Assembly (NCBI GenBank): GCA_903951425.1
Contig: CAJBBX010000052.1
Coordinates: 1-48,420, forward strand
Reading direction: 5' to 3'
Source: an uncultured Chthonomonas sp.
GTDB taxonomy: Bacteria > Armatimonadota > Chthonomonadetes > Chthonomonadales > CAJBBX01
Length of the DNA: 48,420 nt
Shown: piece after piece, positions 1 to 8,831 of the stretch
Layout of the letters: each line of letters opens with the position of its first letter
Position numbering within the stretch: position 1 is the stretch's first letter
The notes under the pieces: generated by a model
Databases searched by the model: none
What the model saw: the letters and a program-made list of their open reading frames with translations, nothing else
Told to the model about the DNA's origin: nothing
Position numbers and translations under genes: made by a program

Positions 1-1744
1 AGGGCCAGATGTAGAGGTCGCCCGCGGTGACGGTCAGCTTGCCGGTGTTGGCCGAGGCCATGTACCCGCCATCGCCGGGGAACTCGCCGCGAATGGTTCG
101 GACGCCGACGCCCGCGCCTTCGGCCACGGTGTAGCCCACCTGCAGATAGCCGGAGGTATTGGTGTTGCCGGAGGCCAGCGTCGTGCCGTCCAGCTTAAGC
201 ACCATGGGCTTACCGGGGATGATGGCGTTGGTCGGGGTGTAGAGGTAGGACTTGAGCACGGTGTATGTCTTCACCTTTGCGGTGCGGTCGACCACGTAGA
301 CCTTGGTGTTCGTCGTGGTGGCCGTCAGGGCCGCCGAGGTGGCGCACGGCTGGTAGGACGCGTCGCCGGCGTAGGAGACCCCGATGGTGTGAGTGCCGGC
401 CGACGTGGCGATGACGTAGTTCAGTGTGGCCTGGCCGCCCGCGTCGGTTGCGGCTGAGCCCACGCTGGAACCCGCCACCGAGAACGCAACCGTTTTGCCC
501 GCGAGCCAGGCGTTGTCGGTCGTGCGTTTCAGGTAGGCCTTCAGCGCCACTGTGGTCGTGATCAGCCCCGTCCGGCTGGGCGCGTACAGCGACGTCGCCG
601 ACCGGACAAGCGGGCCAATGCACAGGTTGTGGTCGTAACCACTCGCTATCGCCGTGATCTCGACCAGGCCCGCCACCGCAACCGGCACGTAGCTCGAGGC
701 GGACCCCGAGCCATCACCGAGCTGGTTGTAGAGGTTCTGACCCCACGCCCAGACCCTTCCGTCCGACCCCAGGGCCACGCTGTGCGCGTAACCGCCGGCA
801 ATGCTCACAGCTCCGGACAGGCCGACGACCGCAACCGGAACCGTTCGGAACGTATCGGTTCCGTCGCCGAGCTGCCCCTCGGAGTTCCAGCCCCAACTGA
901 AGACCCCCCCCCCGGAACTGCGAGCCAGACTGTGGTACCCGCCCGCCGCGATCGAGGTCGCAGTCGTGAGGCCCAGAACCGGAACCGGCTCAGACCGGCC
1001 CTCTGCTGTGCCGTCGCCAAGCTGACCCCACGAGTTTGCCCCCCAGCCCCATACCGAGCCGTCACCCTTCAGCGCAAGGCTGTGTGCAACGCCGCCGGCA
1101 ATGGCTGTCGCACCTTCAAGCGCATGGACCTGAACGGGTGTCAGGCGATCAGCCTGGCTACCATCACCTAGTTGGCTCGTGCCGTTGTAGCCCCATGCCC
1201 ACACCGTACCGTCGGACTTCAGCGCCAGACTATGCCAGCCTCCACATGCCACGGCGGTTATGTCCGACAGGCCGATGACCTGCACCGGCGTCGGCGCATC
1301 GGCGGTCGTGCCATCGCCTACCTGGCCATACAAGTTGATGCCCCATGCCCACACGGTGCCGTCCGATCGAAGCGCTACGCTATGCAGATACCCCGCCGCG
1401 ACGCCGACCACCCCCGTCAGGCCGGGGACCTGAACCGGCGTCAAGCTTTCGACGCCCGTTCCGTCTCCGAGCTGGTAGTGTATGTTGTTGCCCCAAGCCC
1501 AGGCCGTGCCATCGGACCCAACCGCTAGGCTGTGCGAGGACCCGGTCGCGATCCCAGCCAGGGCGGCTGAACCGGCAACCCGCACTGGAGTAGTCGGCGC
1601 TGACTTCGTGCCGTCCCCGAGCTGGCCGTGTGCGTTGTATCCCCATGCCCACGGCGAACCGTCGGCCCCTGCCCGAGGGGCTACAGACGCCAGCCCCATG
1701 CCTAGTCCTGAGCACACTAGCACTAACCGTAGTAGACGCCTCAA
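1..1744 (-). CDS. Secreted RCC1-repeat / Ig-like domain protein (3' end outside window)
   Basis: The frame is open from a TTG start at 1744 to the left edge, so at least 581 residues are present and the C-terminus is missing. The TTG is chosen because AAGGAG lies six bases upstream and the product begins with a signal peptide (MRRLLRLVLVCSGLGMGLAS, then an Ala-Gly-rich cleavage region). Seven RCC1 blades follow, each with a W-x-W-G-x-N...GQLGDGT motif (for example AWGNNIHYQLGDGT). Then come two Ig-like domains joined by a linker containing KVYVVDRTAKVK, and the start of a third. The gene is a tandem paralog of the one at 1933-3978. RCC1 folds make seven-bladed propellers, so an extracellular binding or adhesion role is likely, but the ligand is unknown. 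Confidence 0.85.
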   Translation of the reverse strand, partial: MRRLLRLVLVCSGLGMGLASVAPRAGADGSPWAWGYNAHGQLGDGTKSAPTTPVRVAGSAALAGIATGSSHSLAVGSDGTAWAWGNNIHYQLGDGTGVESLTPVQVPGLTGVVGVAAGYLHSVALRSDGTVWAWGINLYGQVGDGTTADAPTPVQVIGLSDITAVACGGWHSLALKSDGTVWAWGYNGTSQLGDGSQADRLTPVQVHALEGATAIAGGVAHSLALKGDGSVWGWGANSWGQLGDGTAEGRSEPVPVLGLTTATSIAAGGYHSLARSSGGGVFSWGWNSEGQLGDGTDTFRTVPVAVVGLSGAVSIAGGYAHSVALGSDGRVWAWGQNLYNQLGDGSGSASSYVPVAVAGLVEITAIASGYDHNLCIGPLVRSATSLYAPSRTGLITTTVALKAYLKRTTDNAWLAGKTVAFSVAGSSVGSAATDAGGQATLNYVIATSAGTHTIGVSYAGDASYQPCATSAALTATTTNTKVYVVDRTAKVKTYTVLKSYLYTPTNAIIPGKPMVLKLDGTTLASGNTNTSGYLQVGYTVAEGAGVGVRTIRGEFPGDGGYMASANTGKLTVTAGDLYIWP

Positions 1745-1932
1745 TGCTCGCTCCTTGGTTTTTGCGGGCGCTCGAATGCGTCCCGCATGGTCATCCGATC
1801 TCGCCGGGGCAGCCATCCATCAGTCCGTCGGAAGATAGAAGCCGATCCCCCGGATCCGCCCCGCCCCCCCAACTGGTGAGGACGCCGGTACGACCGGTGG
1901 CCCCCACCCCATCACGCGCCAGTGACGCCCAG

Positions 1933-3978
1933 CTACGGCACCACGTTGAACGCAGTGTTCACCGTCACCGCCTGGTACCAGGCATCGCCGGCGAACTCAG
2001 CCGTGGCTGTGTGCGCGCCGGTAGGCTCGCCGGCGGGGATCGCCCATGCGGTCGAAGCCCAGCCGGTGGCGGCCGTTGCGGCGGCGCCGATGGGGGTGCC
2101 GTTGACGCTGAACGTGATCTCCTTGCCGGGCTGGATCAGGTAGTCCGGCAGGCTGCGAACATAGGCCTGGAGCGGGTGGCTCGTGCCCCGCTTGCCGCTC
2201 CGGACGTAGGGCCAGACGTAGAGGTCGCCCTTGGTCACCGTCAGCTTGCCTGTGTTGGCGGAGGCCGTAAAGCCGCCGTCGCCCGCCCACTCGCTTCGGA
2301 TCACGCGCGTCCCGGAGCCCGCGCCCTCGGGTACCGTGTAGCCGAGCTGCACATAGCCCGCCGGTCTTGTGGTGTCGGTGCCGAGAGCAGAGCCGTCCAG
2401 CTTGACCGTCATGAGCTTGCCGCCGACGGGCGTGTTGTTGAGCAGGTAGAGGTATGCCTTCAGCACCACGTAGGACTTCACCTTCGCCGTGCGGTCCACC
2501 ACGTAGACCTTCGTGGCCACGGTCTGGGCCGCGAGGCCCGCAGTGGCGGACGAGGGCTTGTAGTCGACCTCGCCGGCGAACTGGACCTTGATCGTGCGGC
2601 TTGCCGGTCCCTCATCGATGACCCAGTTCAGGGCGCCTTGCCCGTTGGCGTCGGTCGTGGCGGATCCGACTGAGACACCGTCGACCAGGAAGTCGAGCGA
2701 CCTGCCCTCCAGCCAGGCGTTGTCGGTCAGGCGCTTGAGGTAGCCCTTCAGGGCGACCGTCGTGGTGATGATGCCCGCACGGTCAGGCGCATAAACAGAC
2801 GTATTGACCGGCGCGGGCATGGCGGCCAGTGTGTGGTTGGCGCCGCACCCGATGGTTCTGACACCTGTCAGAGCGGGGATCGGCACCGGCGTGGGCCGCT
2901 CGGTAACGGTCCCGTCGCCTAGTTGGCCCCAGCCGTTGTTGCCCCAGGCCCATATGGAGCCCCCGGGCAGCAAGGCGAACCCGTGTTGCGCGCCGCCGGC
3001 GACGGCGGTGACGCCTGTGAGGCCCGGCACCTGAACGGGCGTCAGGCAGTTCGCGGTGGAGCCGTTGCCCAGCGCCGACTTGTCTCCCCAGCCCCACGCC
3101 CAGACAGTGCCGTCAGCCACCAGGGCCACGCTGTGCGCATACCCGCAGACGATGGACGTGGCGCCGGCCATCCCGGACACATGAACCGGGCTGGTGCGCC
3201 GGGTGGTTGTGCCGTCGCCGCACTGGCCGTAGGTGTTCTGCCCCCACGCCCAGGCCGTGCCGTCCTGCTTCAGCGCCACACTGTGGTACCAGCCGGCGGC
3301 TACCTTCGATGCGCCGACGAGGCCGAGAACTTGCACCGGCAGCGTACGATCGGTGGTGGTGCCGTCGCCCAGTGCGCCGTTGCTGTTGGAGCCCCAGGCC
3401 CAGACGGTGCCGTCCGACTTGAGCGCCAGGCTGTGCCCGAAGCCGCACGAGATCGCCGTGACGCCCGTCAGGCCCACCACCTGGACCGGCGCCCAGCGCT
3501 CCGTGAGAGTGCCGTCGCCCAGTTGGCCGCTATCATTGTCGCCCCAGGCCCAGACGGTGCCGTCGGACTTCAGCGCAAGCGTGTGGACGTAGCCGCAGGC
3601 GATGGCGGTGACCCCGGAGACGCCGGTCACCTGGATCGGCGAGATGCTGTCGTCGGCAGTGCCGTCGCCGAGCTGCCCCATCCAGTTGCCGCCGATGGCC
3701 CAGACGGAGCCGTTGTTCTTGAGCAGCACGTTGTGCCCGCCGCCGCCCGCCACGGCCACTACGTCGGCCATACCCGTCATGGGTACAGGCGTGCGCCTGT
3801 CGTTGTAGGTGCCGTCTCCGAGTTGTCCGCGGCCGTTCCATCCGCAACCGAGCACCTCGCCGTCGGCGGCCGAGCGCGCGCTCAACGTTCCGAGGTAGAG
3901 GCAGAACACGGCCACGAGCAGGCCGATAGCCATGCGAGGCCGGTCAGGCGAGACCGGCGGTGTTGCGCTCAGCTTCAT
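1933..3978 (-). CDS. Secreted RCC1 beta-propeller protein with three Ig-like domains
   Basis: The product is 681 residues. The ATG at 3978 is preceded by GGAGGG; a longer in-frame reading to 4215 would run through the neighbouring zinc-ribbon gene and is not credible. The signal segment is MAIGLLVAVFCLYLGTLSAR. Seven RCC1 repeats follow (GCGWNGRGQLGDGT, AWGDNDSGQLGDGT, AWGNNGWGQLGDGT and others), then three Ig-like domains of about 95 residues that share a VVDRTAKVK linker and an FAGD/WAGD...Y ending. It is complete and shows where its truncated downstream paralog should end: about 90 residues beyond that protein's cut. RCC1-Ig proteins are normally exported surface or matrix proteins; the binding partner cannot be told from sequence. 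Confidence 0.9.
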   Translation of the reverse strand: MKLSATPPVSPDRPRMAIGLLVAVFCLYLGTLSARSAADGEVLGCGWNGRGQLGDGTYNDRRTPVPMTGMADVVAVAGGGGHNVLLKNNGSVWAIGGNWMGQLGDGTADDSISPIQVTGVSGVTAIACGYVHTLALKSDGTVWAWGDNDSGQLGDGTLTERWAPVQVVGLTGVTAISCGFGHSLALKSDGTVWAWGSNSNGALGDGTTTDRTLPVQVLGLVGASKVAAGWYHSVALKQDGTAWAWGQNTYGQCGDGTTTRRTSPVHVSGMAGATSIVCGYAHSVALVADGTVWAWGWGDKSALGNGSTANCLTPVQVPGLTGVTAVAGGAQHGFALLPGGSIWAWGNNGWGQLGDGTVTERPTPVPIPALTGVRTIGCGANHTLAAMPAPVNTSVYAPDRAGIITTTVALKGYLKRLTDNAWLEGRSLDFLVDGVSVGSATTDANGQGALNWVIDEGPASRTIKVQFAGEVDYKPSSATAGLAAQTVATKVYVVDRTAKVKSYVVLKAYLYLLNNTPVGGKLMTVKLDGSALGTDTTRPAGYVQLGYTVPEGAGSGTRVIRSEWAGDGGFTASANTGKLTVTKGDLYVWPYVRSGKRGTSHPLQAYVRSLPDYLIQPGKEITFSVNGTPIGAAATAATGWASTAWAIPAGEPTGAHTATAEFAGDAWYQAVTVNTAFNVVP

Positions 3979-4087
3979 TGGGCCCTCCATGCGGCAGATG
4001 CCGGCGCCGTCACAGTTTCGCAGTGTGGGCGTGGCTTCCTGCCGAGGAGGGCCCACGCTTCGGCGGGGCGGCGGCGCCTGAGTACCG

Positions 4088-4408
4088 TCAGAAGTCGAAC
4101 AGGTCGCCCAAGAAGCCCTTCTTCTTGCGCGGCCGGCCGTAGTGATCGTCGTCGTGGTGGTCGTGGTCGTCATGGTCGTCGCTGCGCCTGTAGCCGGGCT
4201 GCAGCCGCGGATCAAGCCGGGGGTCGGCCATGCGCGGCGGGTCGGCCACAGGCGGCGTTCGGGCCGTGGCCACCGCGGAGCGCTCGATCAGCTTGTCCAG
4301 CTCGCCACGGTCCAGCCAGATGCCGCGGCACTGGGGGCAGTAGTCGATCTCGACGCCCTGACGGTCGGTCATGACGAGGGCGGAACCCGTGCAAACGGGG
4401 CAGTTCAT
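4088..4408 (-). CDS. TFIIB-type zinc-ribbon protein with His/Asp-rich tail
   Basis: This 106-residue protein has an N-terminal zf-TFIIB zinc ribbon: C3-x2-C6 and C24-x2-C27, followed by RGIWLDRGELDKLIE, which is diagnostic of the family. A proline-rich linker leads to a His/Asp cluster at residues 77-90 (DDHDDHDHHDDDHY), then a basic patch and the conserved end KKKGFLGDLFDF. AAGGAGAG six bases before the ATG supports the start. The function of this family is not established; it is cytosolic and binds zinc through its cysteines. The acidic-His tail next to a cation-efflux gene suggests metal binding or buffering, which is inference. Confidence 0.85.
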   Translation of the reverse strand: MNCPVCTGSALVMTDRQGVEIDYCPQCRGIWLDRGELDKLIERSAVATARTPPVADPPRMADPRLDPRLQPGYRRSDDHDDHDHHDDDHYGRPRKKKGFLGDLFDF

Positions 4409-4474
4409 CTTGTACTCTCCTTGTGCCCCGCGCCGGATCGGGCCGGGGCGCTGCTCAATGCTTGCTGGTACGCC

Positions 4475-4630
4475 TCAGTCGCCGCCGCCCTCGCCGCCCA
4501 GCTGCTGCATGACGACTATCACGACAATGACTACGACGATCACGCCTACGATCTTGGCCCAGAGCGGGACGCCGCTGATCGAGTTCCAGAGCTTGGTCCC
4601 GGTCTCAAGTGCCTTGTTGAACTCAGCCAC
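4475..4630 (-). CDS. 51-residue single-pass membrane peptide
   Basis: This small gene has a GTG start at 4630 and a TGA stop at 4475. GGAGG lies five to six bases upstream of the GTG. The start overlaps the stop of the cation-efflux gene by eight bases (GTGGCTGA), an arrangement typical of translational coupling. The peptide has an amphipathic head (AEFNKALETGTKLWNSISG), one strongly hydrophobic helix (LWAKIVGVIVVVIVVIVV, residues ~24-41) and a Gly/Glu/Asp tail. I recognise no family. Position and coupling suggest a partner or regulator of the transporter, but that is inference. Confidence 0.65.
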   Translation of the reverse strand: MAEFNKALETGTKLWNSISGVPLWAKIVGVIVVVIVVIVVMQQLGGEGGGD

Positions 4631-5606
4631 GCGCCCCTCCTTGCCGGTCCGGGTTTCCGGCCGCGACGGTTGACGGCTCCATATGGACGACCACGTCGGC
4701 GAACGGCACCGACTCCTCGATCCTCCGCTTCACCTCATCGGCCACGTCATGTCCCTGCCGCACCGTGACATCGGCGTCGACATGGACCACCACATCCACG
4801 AACGTCCGGTTTCCGCTCTCGCGCACCCGCAGCCGCTCACAGCCCATCACGCCCGGGGTCGCGCAGGCCGTGGCCTCGATGGCGCCGGCGACGCCCTCCG
4901 GCGCACGGTCCAGCAGCACGTCGATCGTCCGCTTGCCGAGGCGCCAGCAGACCCCGATGACGATGACCGCCACCCCCAGCGCCGCCAGCGCGTCCGCCTT
5001 GGCCAGGGCATCGGAGCCGCCGATCATCTCGCCCACCTTCACCGCGACCAGGCCGACCAGCACCACGCAGGAGCTCCAGACATCCGTGCTGAAGTGGAGC
5101 GCATCGGCCTCCAGCGCCTGGCTGTTGTGCTTCTTCGCCACGCGCATGAGCGCCCGGGACCGCGAGATGTCGATGATGATGGAGCCCACGATGACCACGA
5201 ACGACCAGACGGTGGCTTCCACCTCGACGGACTTGAAGAAGAGGCGCTGCACCGCTTCGCTGACGATCCAGAAGCAGGTGATGAAGAGCAGCATCGTCTC
5301 GAAGAGGGCCGATATGTTCTCGACCTTGCCATGCCCGTACCGGTGGTCGGCGTCGGCCGGCCGGTCGGCGATGCGGACAGCCAGGTAGGTCACGGCTGCG
5401 GCCACCAGGTCGAGGCCGGAGTGGAGCGCCTCGGAGAGCAACCCGAGGCTACCCGTGAGGATGCCGACCGCCAGCTTCGAACCTGTCAGCACCACGGCGG
5501 CGAGCACGGAGCTGAGCGCAACGCCCTGCTTCTCGGCTGATGCGGAAGCGGTGGCGTCGAGGCTCAGGTTCTCCTGTGCGGATGAAACGACCGTCATCTG
5601 GTCCAT
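4623..5606 (-). CDS. Cation diffusion facilitator family transporter
   Basis: This 327-residue inner-membrane protein is a CDF metal/proton antiporter exporting divalent cations. Six membrane segments lie between about residues 30 and 215. The metal site is seen as H62-x3-D66 in helix 2 (SEALHSGLD) and H171-x3-D175 in helix 5 (ALHFSTDVWSS). The family signature DHRYGHGKVENISALFE follows helix 2, and a C-terminal cytoplasmic ferredoxin-like domain ends with ADVVVHMEP. H/D in both helices is more typical of Zn/Cd carriers than of Mn/Fe carriers. It is the first gene of a likely operon with the overlapping 51-residue peptide and the zinc-ribbon gene. Confidence 0.92.
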   Translation of the reverse strand: MDQMTVVSSAQENLSLDATASASAEKQGVALSSVLAAVVLTGSKLAVGILTGSLGLLSEALHSGLDLVAAAVTYLAVRIADRPADADHRYGHGKVENISALFETMLLFITCFWIVSEAVQRLFFKSVEVEATVWSFVVIVGSIIIDISRSRALMRVAKKHNSQALEADALHFSTDVWSSCVVLVGLVAVKVGEMIGGSDALAKADALAALGVAVIVIGVCWRLGKRTIDVLLDRAPEGVAGAIEATACATPGVMGCERLRVRESGNRTFVDVVVHVDADVTVRQGHDVADEVKRRIEESVPFADVVVHMEPSTVAAGNPDRQGGARG

Positions 5607-5751
5607 TGCAAAATCCTTGCAGCAGCGGGCGCGCCTGCCGAACGTGGGGGCCGAAGACGTGGCCGAGCGCCCTTGGGAATGGACCGATTATGGTGGCCGA
5701 GGGGGTGTTTGCGTATCCGCGATATGGGGGATTTGGGCGGACGCGGCCCCG

Positions 5752-6417
5752 TTACGGCAGGTCGGCCAGGCCGCTGCGAACCGCCCAGACGGCGGCCTGG
5801 ATCCGGTCGGAGACGCCCAGCTTGGCCACGATGTGCTCGACGTGCGTCTTCACCGTGGACTCGGCAACGAAGAGCATGGCGGCGATCTCGCGGTTGCTCA
5901 GCCCGTCGGCAAGCAGGCGCACCACCTCCATCTCGCGCTCGGAAAGGGGGGCGGCCAGGTCGGCCAGGGCGGGAGCATCCCGTCCGGTGGAGCGAATCGA
6001 CCGGAGCAGGTCCCGCGAGCTGATGAGCATCTCGCCGCGCATCACCTGCCGCAGCGACTCCAGCAGCTCGGACCGATCGACACCCTTCAGCAGGTATCCC
6101 GAAGCCCCGCCGGCGATGGCGCGCGCCATGAAGGTGGGGTTGTCGTACGTGGTGAGCATCACCACCGCCATGTCGGGGTACTCCTTCCGCAGGGCCTGCA
6201 GCGCGTCCAGGCCGTCGCCGCCTGCCATGCGGATATCGACGAGCGCCAGCCGCGGGCGCGCGGCTCGGGCCGCCTCCACGGCATCGGATCCGGACGAGGC
6301 CTCGGCCACCACGGCGAACTCGGTGCGCCGGAGCATGCTCTTCACGCCGCCGCGCCAGATCTCGTGGTCGTCCACCAGCATCACGGTTACCGTCGGCTCG
6401 GGATGCGGATCGCTCAT
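5752..6417 (-). CDS. NarL/FixJ-family response regulator
   Basis: This 221-residue DNA-binding response regulator has a receiver domain (about 10-125) with acidic pocket D16-D17, phospho-acceptor D61 (ALVDIRM), T89/T90 and K111 (GYLLKG). A LuxR-type helix-turn-helix follows (about 155-215: LSEREMEVVRLLADGLSNRE, then STVKTHVEHIVAKLGVSDR). Its ATG lies inside the end of the histidine-kinase gene (ATGA overlap), so the two are co-translated and almost certainly form a cognate pair. In this family phosphorylation promotes dimerisation and DNA binding. The regulated genes are not indicated by the sequence. Confidence 0.93.
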   Translation of the reverse strand: MSDPHPEPTVTVMLVDDHEIWRGGVKSMLRRTEFAVVAEASSGSDAVEAARAARPRLALVDIRMAGGDGLDALQALRKEYPDMAVVMLTTYDNPTFMARAIAGGASGYLLKGVDRSELLESLRQVMRGEMLISSRDLLRSIRSTGRDAPALADLAAPLSEREMEVVRLLADGLSNREIAAMLFVAESTVKTHVEHIVAKLGVSDRIQAAVWAVRSGLADLP

Positions 6418-7682
6418 GGTGTCGCCTCCTGGCCCGAGGCCGGCAACGCGGGCACCGTGGCCCGCACGGTGGTCCCCTCACCGGCGGCGCTGCGAAGCTC
6501 CAGGGCGCCGCCGGCCAGCTCCACGCGCTCCGCCATGCTGTGGAGGCCGAGGTGCGCGTAGTCGGTCTGGGCCGCGGGGTGCTCGAATCCGCGCCCGGTA
6601 TCGATCACGGTGACGCAGAGCCTGGCGTCGCCCGGTCGGGCTCCGGGCGAGTACTCCAGCCCCACCTGGACCTCGGAGGCGCCGGCGTGCTTGCGGACGT
6701 TGCTCAGGGCCTCCTGGACCACGCGGTAGACCGTCGTCTCGATGGCGGTGTCGAACCTGCGGCCGCCTGAGCCGTCGGTGAACCGGGCGCTCTCCCAGCC
6801 TGCCCGCTCCCGCTCCTCGGAGAGGAGCTGCTCCAGGGCGCCGGCCAGTCCCAGGTCGTCCAGCGCCAGCGACCGTAGCCCGCTGACGACCCTGCGCGTC
6901 TCCACCACGGCGTCCCTCAGGAATCGCGTGGCCAGGTCGAGCTCCTCCTGCGCCTCATCCTCGGCGCCCTCGGCGTGGGCGGTCCGGAACGCCTCCAGAT
7001 GGGCGTGCGACGCCATGACGTACTGCGTCAGGCCGTCGTGCAGGTCGTAGGCCACGGCCCGGCGCTCGTCCTCCTGCGCCGCGATGAGGGCGCGGATGAG
7101 CGACCTCTGCCGCGTGATCTGGTGCAGCTCGTGGATGGCGACCGCCGCGTTCTCGGCCAGGGCGCGGAGCGAGGTGTCGGCGTCGGTCGGGAAGGGGCCT
7201 TCGCCGGTCGCCTTGACCACGCAGAGGGCGCCCAGCACCGTTCGGCGGCGGCGGATCGGCGCCAGGAGCCGGTCCGAGCGCGGCGCGGGATCGGCGGCGG
7301 CGCGTCCGCTCCTGCCGAGGGTGATGATGCGTTGCGCCTCGGCGAGCATCTCCTCGCCGGAGAGCGAGGCCGACGGGCCGTCGGGCGGCGCGCCCACGGT
7401 GACGGTCTGTTGCAGGCCCGTGCCGTCGGGGTGGGCCACCGCGATGGCGGCGTAGCGGGTTCGCGTGAGCCGGCAGGCTCCGTGCGCGATATGCTGCAGC
7501 GCCTCGATGCCGGTGCGGCTGGAGAGGACGTGCAAGGCCACCCGCCGCACCAGCGTCAACATCAGCGCGCGGCGTTCGGCGGTCAACTGCACTCGCTGGA
7601 GTTCATCCACCGAGGCGCTGGGCGCGGGCTCGGGCGGCGGACCGGCGCCCATCTCCTCGGAACCGTCGTCGGGTGCGCTCAT
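6414..7682 (-). CDS. NarL-type sensor histidine kinase with GAF domain
   Basis: This 422-residue kinase has no evident membrane segment. A disordered Pro/Ala-rich head is followed by a GAF-like sensory domain (about 45-185), a HisKA_3 dimerisation domain with phospho-acceptor H215 (DERRAVAYDLHDGLTQ) and a HATPase_c domain. The ATPase domain shows the N-box at N328 (EALSNVRKHA) and G1 box D361TGRGF. The lack of transmembrane helices and the GAF domain suggest a cytosolic signal such as a small ligand, a gas or redox state. The 3' end overlaps the response regulator by four bases. It is divergent from the gene starting at 7785. Confidence 0.92.
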   Translation of the reverse strand: MSAPDDGSEEMGAGPPPEPAPSASVDELQRVQLTAERRALMLTLVRRVALHVLSSRTGIEALQHIAHGACRLTRTRYAAIAVAHPDGTGLQQTVTVGAPPDGPSASLSGEEMLAEAQRIITLGRSGRAAADPAPRSDRLLAPIRRRRTVLGALCVVKATGEGPFPTDADTSLRALAENAAVAIHELHQITRQRSLIRALIAAQEDERRAVAYDLHDGLTQYVMASHAHLEAFRTAHAEGAEDEAQEELDLATRFLRDAVVETRRVVSGLRSLALDDLGLAGALEQLLSEERERAGWESARFTDGSGGRRFDTAIETTVYRVVQEALSNVRKHAGASEVQVGLEYSPGARPGDARLCVTVIDTGRGFEHPAAQTDYAHLGLHSMAERVELAGGALELRSAAGEGTTVRATVPALPASGQEATP

Positions 7683-7784
7683 ACCGTTAGTCTACTGCCA
7701 CCCGGGTCGCCTGCGTCCCGCCGCAGGAATCCGGGCATGCGATCTGGAACGTACCGGCGTCACCACACCACTAGGAGACGCCGC

Positions 7785-8831
7785 ATGACCGAGCGCGAGA
7801 ACTGGCTTCGGACCGTGGAGTTCCGCTGCCCGGATTGGATCCCCTGCAGCGTCTCGCTGGCGCCGCTGGCCTGGCATACGCACCGCGAGCGGCTCGAGGA
7901 TGTGGTCCTCTCGCATCCGCGCCTCTTCCCCGGCTTCGGGGCCGGATCGGTGGACTTCGACGCCTTCGGCAACGTCTACCGCCAGGGCGAGCGCTTCACG
8001 GACAACTGGCAGTGCGTCTGGCACAACGAGGTGGGCGGGCTCGAGGGGCAGGTCGTCGAGCACCCCCTGGCCGACTGGGACGCGCTGGAGGGCTACAGCC
8101 CGCCCGATCCCATCACCCAGAGCGAGCGGGGAGGCCGCGACTGGCCCGCCGCCCGCATGCACATGCAGGCCGCCAAGGACGCCGGCCATCTGGTCATGGG
8201 TGACGGCGAGCGGCTCTTCGACCGCCTCTACTTCCTCCGCGGTTTCGACAACCTGATGATGGATATCGCCACGGACGACCCGCGCCTCACGCGCCTCGTC
8301 GACATGCTGCTGGACTACGAGACGCGCCTCATCACGCCCGCGCTGGAGTTCGGCGTCGACGCGGTGGCCTTCCACACGGATATCGGCGCCCAGCGCTCGC
8401 TGATGATCAGCCCCGAGAAGTTCCGCAAGCACATCAAGCCCCTCTTCGCCCAGCTCTTCGGCCTCTGCCGCGCCGCCGGCGCCCATGTCTACCTCTCCTC
8501 CGACGGCTGCGTGCTGCCCATCGTGGACGACCTGATCGAGTGCGGCGTCTCGGTACACGACCCGCAGTACCGCGCCAACGGGCTCGACGGCATCGAGCGG
8601 GCCTACAAGGGCAAGCTCTGCGCCAATGTCGACCTGGACCGCCAGATGTTCGCCTTCTGCACTCCGCAGGAGATCACGGAGCACGTGCGCGGCGTGGTGA
8701 GCCGTATGTACCTGCCCGATGGCGGCCTCATGGTCTCCGGCTCCGTCTGGGACGCCAACACGCCGTTGGAGAACATCGAGGCCCTCTGCTCGGCCATCGA
8801 AGAGTGCTGCCTGGGATGCCGCGAATGGTAG
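7785..8831 (+). CDS. Uroporphyrinogen decarboxylase (URO-D) family protein
   Basis: This 348-residue protein starts at an ATG with AGGAG seven bases upstream. It has the TIM-barrel layout of URO-D and corrinoid methyltransferase MtaA/CmuA relatives: HTDIGAQRSLMISPEKFRKH, then GAHVYLSSDGC and a C-terminal TPQEITEHVRG...ENIEALCSAIEE region. The N-terminal WIPCSVSLAPLAWH region lacks the arginine-rich RQAGR substrate motif of true HemE enzymes. It is therefore unlikely to make coproporphyrinogen and more likely belongs to the large uncharacterised URO-D-like group, possibly methyl transfer. It overlaps the next gene and is probably co-transcribed with it. Confidence 0.85.
   Translation: MTERENWLRTVEFRCPDWIPCSVSLAPLAWHTHRERLEDVVLSHPRLFPGFGAGSVDFDAFGNVYRQGERFTDNWQCVWHNEVGGLEGQVVEHPLADWDALEGYSPPDPITQSERGGRDWPAARMHMQAAKDAGHLVMGDGERLFDRLYFLRGFDNLMMDIATDDPRLTRLVDMLLDYETRLITPALEFGVDAVAFHTDIGAQRSLMISPEKFRKHIKPLFAQLFGLCRAAGAHVYLSSDGCVLPIVDDLIECGVSVHDPQYRANGLDGIERAYKGKLCANVDLDRQMFAFCTPQEITEHVRGVVSRMYLPDGGLMVSGSVWDANTPLENIEALCSAIEECCLGCREW

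Noticed and set aside
4142-4215. Upstream extension of the RCC1 protein start to ATG 4215
   Set aside because: The added residues (poly-Thr stretch) are the out-of-frame reading of the His/Asp-rich tail of the zinc-ribbon gene; ATG 3978 has a good ribosome-binding site and signal peptide.
1630-4374. Long plus-strand open frames antisense to the RCC1 genes (347 and 483 residues)
   Set aside because: They are GC-rich mirror frames. The minus-strand frames show signal peptides, RCC1 motifs and ribosome-binding sites, and the repeat structure of the plus frames simply copies the RCC1 periodicity.
6975-7784. Upstream extension of the URO-D-family frame to 6975
   Set aside because: It runs antisense through the histidine-kinase gene; ATG 7785 with AGGAG is the real start.
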